NCBI GenBank assembly: GCA_032629725.1
Contig: JAFEVB010000037.1
Location: 248,001-312,000 of the forward strand
Length of the DNA: 64,000 bases
Source: Gremmenia infestans
Taxonomy: Eukaryota; Ascomycota; Leotiomycetes; Helotiales; Hamatocanthoscyphaceae
Direction of reading: 5' to 3'
The position numbers were made by a program, and so were the translations under genes. Below the pieces are notes generated by a model. That model made no database searches, was not told where the DNA came from, and worked only from the letters and a program-made list of their open reading frames with translations. Position 1 is the first letter of the stretch, and every line of letters starts with the position of its first letter. Below are positions 57,017 through 64,000 of the stretch, one piece after another.

Positions 57017-58797
57017 ATGTCGCTATTGCAGAGGGTTACTTCTAATGAGACGCTGTCTCCGGAGAGAGGGAGATCGCCCACGAACTCTCACTCGCCCAGG
57101 GATCGCAAGCTGAGCTTCAGTCCGCTGCCTGGATCGTGGGTCGCGCCTGCTGTGGAAGAAAACGTACCGCAGGCTATTGGAGCTTTCGAGGTGCCCAAGA
57201 GCAAGAGGATTCGTGAGTCTTTCCCCGGGGTTTTTTTCAATTAGTTGGGAAGTTGGAGCAGGCGCAATTTACAAATACTAACAGTGCTTCTCCCACAGTA
57301 CAAGTCTTCGCCGCAGTAATCTACTGTCTGTTCGCCGCCGGAATCGTTTTTGGATATGCAGCAATCAAGCCCGTCCTGATCCGCGAACACGTATACCGGA
57401 ACCTCTGCACGAAAGAAGAATTAGAAGAGGGTGTACGGACATGTTACGACCAGGAAATACACCTAAACTTGATGTTCACGGTCGCAGCTGTGGGCACAAA
57501 TGTCGCAGCTCTGCCCATTGGAGCAATTTTAGATACTCTCGGACCTAGAGTTTGTGGAATCATTGGGAGCTTTTTGCTCGCGATTGGAGCTGTGCTTTTT
57601 GCTTTTGCGTCGGAAGTAAAGTTTGATGCCTACATTCCTGGCTATCTATTCTTGGCTTTGGGGGGACCATTTGTGTTCATTTCCTCATTTCAACTTTCGA
57701 ATACGTTTCCCAAACACTCTGGACTTATCCTGGCACTACTCACTGGAGCTTTTGACTCGTCGTCAGCAGTATTCTTGGTTTATCGCATGATCTACCAGTG
57801 GAGCAACGGCTCCTTTTTCCCGAAGAAATTCTTTTTGGCCTACCTGGTTGTTCCGCTCCTTATTCTCATCGTGCAGATCTTCCTTATGCCTAAAGCTTCC
57901 TACAAGACTGTCGGTGAGCTTGTAAAACAGGTCGAAGATGCAGATACCAACTACGATGACCAAGTGGACGAACATACAGCTCTGCTACAAGACGAAAGAC
58001 GACAGGAGCGCCAATCCGTCGTTTCCGAGATTACAGATCTTCTAGGCTCAAAATCCGGAGGAAAGCAAATTCAGCAGGAGGAGCGCAAGCAGGCTATTTC
58101 TGGTGTCTGGGGTGCAATGCACGGAAGGACTGTAACACAACAGATTCTCTCACCTTGGTTTCTTCTTATTACCCTCTTCACCGTCATTCAAATGACCCGC
58201 ATCAATTTCTTCGTTGCGACCATCCGGCCTCAATACGAATATCTGCTTTCGTCCTACGATAAAGCAGTAGAGATCAACACCTTCTTCGACGTCGCTCTTC
58301 CACTCGGAGGAATCCTCTCTATCCCCTTCATCGGCTTAGTATTGGACAACACAAGCACATTCTTCGTCCTCAGCGCTCTCGTAACGATTGCTACTACTAT
58401 TGGCGTACTAGGCTGCTTACCATATACATGGGCAGCATACGCCAACATATCGCTCTTCGTCCTCTATCGACCCTTCTACTACACCGCAGTATCCGACTAC
58501 TCGGCCAAAGTTTTTGGCTTCCGCACCTTCGGCACAGTCTACGGACTCATCATCTGCCTCGCTGGCCTATTCAATTTCAGCCAAAGCGGCCTAGATGCGC
58601 TGCTGCATAAAGTATTTAATGGGAATCCACTCCCCGTTAATCTTATTCTGCTAGGCAGTGCGTTGGTGGTGGGTATTGCGCTCTGTGTTTTTGTAGGGGT
58701 GAAGGCGTATAGTTTTGAGAGGTTAGGGCTGGAGCAGGAAGCTGAGGCTGCTAGCGAGGTCATTATGCCAGGCGCGGAGATCCCGGAGCGTCTTTGA
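57017..58797 (+). CDS. Major facilitator superfamily transporter, Fmp42/SLC43-like
   Basis: join(57017..57212,57299..58797), 564 aa; the 86-bp intron runs GTGAGT, branch ATACTAAC, acceptor CCCACAG. The N-terminus is a 65-residue Ser/Pro-rich cytosolic segment. Twelve membrane segments follow in two groups of six, separated by a charged loop (about 290-370) rich in Glu/Gln/Lys. The first half includes the MFS-type loop GAILDTLGPRVCGIIGS. The overall sequence (SSFQLSNTFPKHSGLILALL, GAFDSSSAVFL, YRPFYYTAVSDYSAKVFG) resembles yeast Fmp42 and the SLC43 amino acid transporter family. The substrate is unknown; large neutral amino acids are known for SLC43. The acidic C-terminal tail is short. Confidence 0.92.
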
Positions 58798-59520
58798 TCT
58801 ATCTTATACCGTTAGGAAAGTATGGATCTGGAAATTAGTTACAGATGAGATCCGTTTGGCATAGTAAGCACGGAGTTATGTTTATTTAAGTTGGGCAAAA
58901 CTTTTGGGCGTGGGATTTTGGTTGGTAATATGATACCTTGCTTGCGTCTTGTATATATCTTATGTATTTATATTTAAACATAAAGATATAGCTAGCTTGA
59001 AAAATCGAAGTTGGAATATGCCAAATGAAAGTTGGTTTTGATTTTAGGATATCACCTATGTAGGACAAGACTCAGGAGTCTAGAAGAAGCGAATGTCAGA
59101 AACAATACGATACCATTAAGTTATTCATCATAGGAATGTGCTCTCTTTGTCTGAGCAAAATACAAAATGAATGATAATGTGATAAGTTTGATATACGAAC
59201 AAGAGAGAATAGGGGCATGTCACGAAATGGAATGTGTTTCAAATCTGTAATCTGTCCCTAACCGATAAAACTAAAGATGAATGTAATAGATGTTAAAGAG
59301 ATTTAAGGTATCATAACTCATAGAAGTGACTCCAGGGATTGAAACTGCGACCCTTTGACAATGGTAGTATCATGTGATCTTAGTACTAGCGAGAGTGTCA
59401 TTTTCTTGACCATCCATCCCATCCATCCTTGAGCTCTCCTCGTCTTTACTGTCAAGTCAACCAACCACATATTTGGCAACGACTGGCCTGAATTTGCCGT
59501 TTTCTCTAACTTCGGCCAAC
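58798..59520. other. Intergenic region
   Basis: AT-rich 3' flank of the transporter and promoter of the aldolase-like gene. A phrase GGGATTGAAACTGCGACC near 59337 recalls a tRNA T-arm but does not fold as one. No gene is seen. Confidence 0.4.
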
Positions 59521-60581
59521 ATGCAGGCATATACAGTCCATTCTTGGGAGCTGATCCAAAAAGCGGGACAATCACACTCAACAATCCGCGTCAGAAACTT
59601 GCAGACGTCGCTTGTGGTCGGTAGAGACGCATGGGGAAGGGAAGGGAAGGCTCAACCTGTTTTGATATCTGCTTCTGTTTCTCTTCGAGAACCTTTCCAA
59701 TCAGCCTCAAATGAAGATGCCGTCACGGGAAGTACGGTCCACTACGGAATTCTAAGTAAAAAAATATTGGACTCTTGCAAGCTTTTCTCGGAGACCTCAG
59801 AAGAGACGAACCCGAAAACTTTGTCCGATCTTGCTCGAGAGATCGAACATGGACTCACTCGTGAGCAAGTTGCTAGCAGCGGCCTCATGCCAGCTCCTGC
59901 ACTTCTCCCTTCCTCGATCGTGAAGCTCTTGGAAATCAAAATCATGTTACCTAAAGCATCGCTCTTAGGCGAAGGCGTTAGTTTAACGGATTTATCATTG
60001 TACGCTCACTCTGAAGAAGGTCACGGGTCTGCTGAGAAAACTTATGTCTTGACCCTCCACGACCTCAAGATCCCCACCTTGATTGGTCTCAACCCGAACG
60101 AGCGGCTCTCCAAGCAGCTTGTTGTGGCAATCATCAAAATAGATGGCATCTATCCCTCTGCATCTCACTTTTATCATGTGCTGGAAGAGATTGTGGTCAA
60201 GGTAAGTTACTTTGGATATTACATCTACACGAGCTAATAGTGCGATAGACGATCGAAGAGTCTTCTTTCCAGACCTTGGAGGCTCTTGCTATGCATGTAG
60301 GCGAGAGGATCATGAAGTACTTTGTCTGCCCAATCTGTAGATCCGGCATAGATCCTCGGATTACCATCTCTCTCTCGAAGCCTACAGCTGTTACTTTTGC
60401 GGATGCACCTGTAGTCGAAATAACACTTGAAACAAATCCGGGTCTGAATCCAACGATGGAGCCAATACGGCGCAATGCCATCAATACACCACAGCCTCTC
60501 TTCCCACTGCAAGGACGGTTGGATGAATGGATTGCATCAAATGATGTTATTATTGAAAGTCCTACAGAGCTTGGACCGTAG
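59521..60581 (+). CDS. Protein with two dihydroneopterin-aldolase (FolB) folds
   Basis: join(59521..60201,60249..60581), 337 aa; the 47-bp intron runs GTAAGT, branch GCTAAT, acceptor GATAG. The first half (IRVRNLQTSLVVGRDAWGR to SLTDLSLYAH) and the second (LTLHDLKIPTLIGLNPNERL to PVVEITLE) each show the FolB/DHNA tunnelling-fold pattern. The second half contains SFQTLEALAMHVGERIMKYF, typical of its helix. FolB converts dihydroneopterin to 6-hydroxymethyl-dihydropterin in folate synthesis. In most fungi this activity is part of trifunctional Fol1, yet this protein ends after the FolB pair with no HPPK or DHPS domain. Related standalone fungal proteins exist; whether this one is active is unclear. 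ATG 59521 is used because upstream codons offer only TTG. Confidence 0.85.
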
Positions 60582-60988
60582 TACTTTCAAGGCTTGGACC
60601 TGGAGGCGCGAAAACTATCATGTAGAAGCAACTGGGTTGCAGAAAAGGCCATAAGAAGGTGACAGAACCACAAGTTCCTCACTATATTACAAATTTAGAG
60701 GACGGGGTTATTGTGGCTCGACCGAACGCTTTGGAAACCGTCGGTATTGAGGTCCCTAAGTACGTCCTAAGTCAATACTTGGCTTTCACGAGCTATGAGT
60801 GAGCTTCAAAGCAATCGGTTTACTCCTAAAGACTAACTCCCATTCACCTGGTTTCGACTGATCTTGGGGATTGCATTGCATAGTCAATCTCTGCAAGTCC
60901 TCCGGAAAGTTCCAGCGAAATTCTTCAATTGGGACACCCAAGTTCGTTTTAAGCTTCCTACTCCCTCTGGATCCCAAAAGCCACAGCC
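60582..60988. other. Intergenic region
   Basis: Short region between the FolB-like gene and the next plus-strand gene. No motif or gene is seen. Confidence 0.4.
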
Positions 60989-61831
60989 ATGTCTGATATC
61001 ATGAACACCAAAGGTCTATACACACCACCCGCTACACCCTTCACTAGCCAGCCACCCCAGCCCGCCAGACTCCTCAATGACCTCCCAATACCTAGTGCGA
61101 CCACTATAGCACAGCGAATCCAGTCCTACGCCTCTTCGAAGCAGCCCACAGACCTCACTACGCTCTCCCACCTCCTCAAGACCTTCTCCACCTACGGGCC
61201 TAAACTCCTGCGTCTCGGTCGCGGTTCAACTCCATCCATCACCTACGACATATCCCTCACTCCTCTGCCCACAGACTCCCTCAACGATTCCTCCACCTCC
61301 ACCTCACCCTCATATTCACATTCACCCCGACCCCCACCCGGCGCGCGAAAACCCCTCCTTCGACACCTAAGTCTATACACCCCCTCCACCAAAACCTGCA
61401 CTACGGCAACCGGCATCCCCCTCGGCCGGCTCCTCCTCAACAGCACCCCAACCCACTGGATCATTTTCGTCGCGCACAAGAACGTGTTTGCGCTCCGCGC
61501 TGACAGAATAGCTGAGGAGGAAGTGGAGCAGTTGTGCGTAGTGCTGCACGGAGCAAATGGACTGGGGGAGTGTACCTGTGCCTGGAGGTTTAGGTGGAGG
61601 AGGAGGGGCAGTGGGAGTAAGGATGTGGATGGGCATACGGATACGGATGTGTTTAGCGGTGTGGAGGGCCTGGTTGTTTATCTTGGGGACGTGGGGTTTC
61701 TTGAGGGCGCACAAGTAGGGGAGAGGAGGGTGCTGGAGTGGAAGGTCTTGCAGGGCGTGGAGGCGTGGACTAGTGTGCATAAGGATGTAGATGTTGACGC
61801 GGAGAAAGAAGTGAAGGGATTGGGGTGTTGA
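60989..61831 (+). CDS. Hypothetical fungal protein (280 aa)
   Basis: Single exon. The N-terminal third is Pro/Ser/Thr-rich (GLYTPPATPF); the middle has helical sequence (IAQRIQSYAS, LSHLLKTFSTYGPKLLRLG). The C-terminal half is beta-rich, with WIIFVAHKNVFALRADR and LVVYLGDVGFL. There is no signal peptide or membrane segment. Codon usage is strongly C-biased in the first half and G-rich in the second, and both still look like coding sequence with few rare-codon runs. I do not recognise the family. Confidence 0.65.
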   Translation: MSDIMNTKGLYTPPATPFTSQPPQPARLLNDLPIPSATTIAQRIQSYASSKQPTDLTTLSHLLKTFSTYGPKLLRLGRGSTPSITYDISLTPLPTDSLNDSSTSTSPSYSHSPRPPPGARKPLLRHLSLYTPSTKTCTTATGIPLGRLLLNSTPTHWIIFVAHKNVFALRADRIAEEEVEQLCVVLHGANGLGECTCAWRFRWRRRGSGSKDVDGHTDTDVFSGVEGLVVYLGDVGFLEGAQVGERRVLEWKVLQGVEAWTSVHKDVDVDAEKEVKGLGC

Positions 61832-62305
61832 GTTGCGTGTTTTGATTTATGGAATATAGGGAGTACTATTGGTTGTGGGATATGATCTATAAGCTAGATA
61901 CTTTGGATGCTCTGATGGAGAAATGGGAATTAAGAGATATTCTGCGTTAAATTTATGACTGGCAGACTGATTTCAAGATGTGCAAAGGCATAAAAGGATT
62001 GAGCCAGATATGCTCACGATTCACGCCCAATGGACTAGTAGTGATACAAAAGTGCTCTAGCGTCGAGGCACTACTCTGGAATTCATAGTAAGGGTATATT
62101 GAGTAGATCGAGCTACCTTCCGGTCATCCCTAATTTAACTACCCCGATGGTTCGATATATTTGACACCTGGTGTCCTCGTTGCATAGGACACACTATGAG
62201 TCCCAATTCCAGTCCCAGAAAGCTTTCCTAGTTCCCTTCCCTCCAAAAACAAAACCCGAAACACCACGCTAAAGTTCAAACCCCTTGATAACCAAATTCC
62301 CTACC
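61832..62305. other. Convergent intergenic region
   Basis: 3' flanks of the hypothetical gene (+) and the ING gene (-). No gene is seen. Confidence 0.4.
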
Positions 62306-63574
62306 CTATTTCTTCATACTTTTAGTACAGTCAGGGCATATCCAGGTCCCAATCGGCTCGCTCTTGAGGCTAACACAGCTCCAATGAAACCATTCGAAGG
62401 GACAGCTATCATTATCGCACGCCACCATGTCTCCGAAACTGACGTTCTGGCATGAGCAATATTTCTTATCGTCTGCACCTTCATCATCATCTAGATCCAG
62501 CATTTCCTCATCTCCATCACCATTCCGACCACCGGGAGGAGTAACAGCCTCGTCGTCGTCTTCTCCGGTACCGGACTCGGCGTCGCTAAGCTCGCTGTCG
62601 TTGGTGGAAGATGGGGAGTTCTTGTTGGCGCGCTTTAGCCTGCTAAGACCGGATTTTGCGAGCTTGCCTTTCCGCAGTACCCCGCTTTGTCTGCTTCCTG
62701 CAGGCGCTGCTTTCTTCGTGGCGACGGTCTTTTGTGACGAGCGAGGCCCGGCGCTACCGGCTCTACCTCCGGAGGGCGTTCCTGCTCTCGGTGTGCCTGG
62801 AGTCATCGACGAGTGGCGGGCTAGACCGCTGGGTGGTAGAGGTCCAAGTCCTCCTGTCAGGCGTTGTCGCTTGCTTACAGCACCAAGTGAAGACTCTCTC
62901 GCCTGTCGGCTCTGTAGTATTGCAGCAGCTGGTGTAGCAGGGGCGGAATGTGTGGCTTGGCCGGTTGACTGGCGGGCTTGAGCGACGGCAGTGGGACGGA
63001 CTGGGTACTGGTTTGGATGTCGAGTGTGTGGTATAGAAGGTGGGTTGGCGACGGTGCTTAGAGGCATTTGGGCGGTGCTAGGCTCTGGGCGAGCAATAAC
63101 TATGGGATTTTGGGGCTGAGGTTTCAGGAGGGAAGGTAGATCTGGATCGTTCGATAGCTCCCCTCTATCTTGGAGAGCTTTGATGTGGCCATCAAGGTAC
63201 CGAACGTGTTTGTCGACGACGAGCTGGGTCTTGGTGGCCAACGTGATTTTCTCGTCGCTGAGGATCTTCGCCTTGTCGTAGTTCTCATTGATGACCTTGC
63301 GCAGCTGGTCTTCCTTGGGGTTCACAACCGTAGTGCCGTTATCTGCAATCCATTTCTGGATCTTATTATCGTTTCTAGCGATGATGCGCAGACACTCCTG
63401 CATCTGGCGGTCCTTCTCAGTTATCTCCTCCTGCATAAAGGCGACCTCGTTCGGCAGGTTCGCGGCTCGGTTGATGAATTCATCGAGGGTGGCGGCGGCG
63501 TCCAGATGCTCTATTGGAGGGGGCATGATGTTGGTGTTCTTGTTGAAATCGATGGAAAGGTCGTCTCTGGGCAT
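62306..63574 (-). CDS. ING-family PHD finger protein (Pho23-like)
   Basis: Single exon, 422 aa. The N-terminal ING helical domain is clear (ATLDEFINRAANLPNEVAFM, EITEKDRQMQECLRIIAR, VNPKEDQLRKVINENYDKAK). A disordered basic and then acidic linker follows. The C-terminus is a PHD finger of the ING type: CSCQ, MVACDNDSCPFEWFHWSCVS, GTWICPDC (about 373-416). It ends KSMKK. ING PHD fingers bind histone H3 trimethylated on Lys4; in fungi the three paralogues belong to Rpd3L (Pho23), NuA4 (Yng2) and NuA3 (Yng1). The long ING region with EKDRQMQECL and NPKE resembles Pho23, so a role in the Rpd3L deacetylase is favoured. A second ATG, MPPPIEHLD, lies 16 codons in. Confidence 0.92.
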   Translation of the reverse strand: MPRDDLSIDFNKNTNIMPPPIEHLDAAATLDEFINRAANLPNEVAFMQEEITEKDRQMQECLRIIARNDNKIQKWIADNGTTVVNPKEDQLRKVINENYDKAKILSDEKITLATKTQLVVDKHVRYLDGHIKALQDRGELSNDPDLPSLLKPQPQNPIVIARPEPSTAQMPLSTVANPPSIPHTRHPNQYPVRPTAVAQARQSTGQATHSAPATPAAAILQSRQARESSLGAVSKRQRLTGGLGPLPPSGLARHSSMTPGTPRAGTPSGGRAGSAGPRSSQKTVATKKAAPAGSRQSGVLRKGKLAKSGLSRLKRANKNSPSSTNDSELSDAESGTGEDDDEAVTPPGGRNGDGDEEMLDLDDDEGADDKKYCSCQNVSFGDMVACDNDSCPFEWFHWSCVSLKSEPIGTWICPDCTKSMKK

Positions 63575-64000
63575 GATTGTTAATGGCTTTGCGCCACGGA
63601 TACATACGAACGCGGGATGCAGAAAGACAGAGATAGAGACGGAGACGGAGACAGAGCTGGATGAATCTACAATGCAATGGTCGCAAGTCGCATGGTATGC
63701 TCACCTGTTGTACGCGGTACTTTGTAACAATAAAATTTGTCTCCCCGCCTTTTCTATTCCCAGCCGCGCTCAGATAAGGGATGGTGCTGAAAAGTGTGAA
63801 ATTGGGGGGCAGGGTATGGAGTAAGGAAGGCGAAGGAGAAGAAGCACGACACGATCGCGACGCGAGTATGTGACGAATGAACGACGCAAATTTCTTGAGC
63901 TTGAGCCACCTTGAGAAGTTCAGCCTCGCCACTTATCGCCTTAGCGCCGCGTTTAACCTTCTTGATTGTCGCAAGCTTTAAGCCGCATCGTGGGATGCGT
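63575..64000. other. Right edge: upstream region of the ING gene
   Basis: Promoter and leader of the ING gene, with a purine-rich array of GAGAC units (plus strand, 63633-63653). No gene start is recognised on the plus strand before the window ends. Confidence 0.4.

Noticed and set aside
59330..59365. GGGATTGAAACTGCGACC resembling a tRNA T-arm
   Set aside because: It deviates from the B-box consensus and has no partner arms.

Overview
The window is nuclear DNA of a filamentous ascomycete (Pezizomycotina). The evidence is: short spliceosomal introns of about 47-110 bp with GTAAGT/GTATGT-type donors and TACTAAC/CTAAT/CTGAC-type branch sites; fungal-only families (Zn2Cys6 regulators, a TRP-like channel, a sphingolipid C9-methyltransferase); and gene-dense, syntenic-looking housekeeping content. 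A Leotiomycete is my guess from overall protein flavour, not something the sequence proves. There are no prokaryotic features, CRISPR arrays, rRNA genes or intact transposons, and I found no convincing tRNA gene.

Layout. 0.4-8.8 kb (+): a large uncharacterised protein, then a TRP-like/spray-type channel. 10.9-14.1 kb: a seven-exon oxysterol-binding protein (+), convergent with the small subunit of the U2AF splicing factor (-). 14.8-16.3 kb (-): a five-exon propeller-like gene with an in-frame stop in a conserved stretch. 16.9-20.7 kb (-): a PLP-dependent trans-sulfuration enzyme and a Zn2Cys6 regulator; the regulator is divergent from the C9-methyltransferase at 21.3-23.1 kb (+). 23.7-30.5 kb: an Mlh2/Pms1-like mismatch repair protein (-), divergent from valyl-tRNA synthetase (+). 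31.0-35.0 kb (-): an F-box/beta-propeller protein ending in a CaaX box. 36.1-37.9 kb (+): a protein with repeated Cys-Pro motifs. 38.2-39.4 kb (-): Tvp38. 40.8-43.1 kb (+): a CUE-like/CCCH/SMR protein. 44.1-46.1 kb (-): a FYVE-RING protein. 47.4-49.6 kb (-): UDP-glucose pyrophosphorylase. 49.6-52.5 kb is gene-poor. 52.5-53.1 kb (-): a small PSI-domain membrane protein. 53.4-56.1 kb (+): a second Zn2Cys6 regulator. 57.0-58.8 kb (+): an Fmp42-like transporter. 59.5-60.6 kb (+): a double dihydroneopterin-aldolase-fold protein. 61.0-61.8 kb (+): a small orphan. 62.3-63.6 kb (-): an ING/PHD protein.

The genes are mostly housekeeping and do not form one pathway or a secondary-metabolite cluster. 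Several touch membrane identity: the OSBP with an FFAT-like tail, Tvp38, the FYVE-RING protein, the C9-methyltransferase and the CaaX F-box protein. The observations most worth following are: a mitochondrial-presequence-like extension of valyl-tRNA synthetase with no AUG, implying a non-AUG start; alternative first exons for UGP1; the in-frame stop in the propeller-like gene; a PSI protein rebuilt across a 47-bp intron but lacking a signal peptide; six tandem inverted CCAAT pentamers upstream of UGP1; and a duplicated element in the C9-methyltransferase/regulator promoter. All exon borders were derived by eye from splice consensus and frame continuity.
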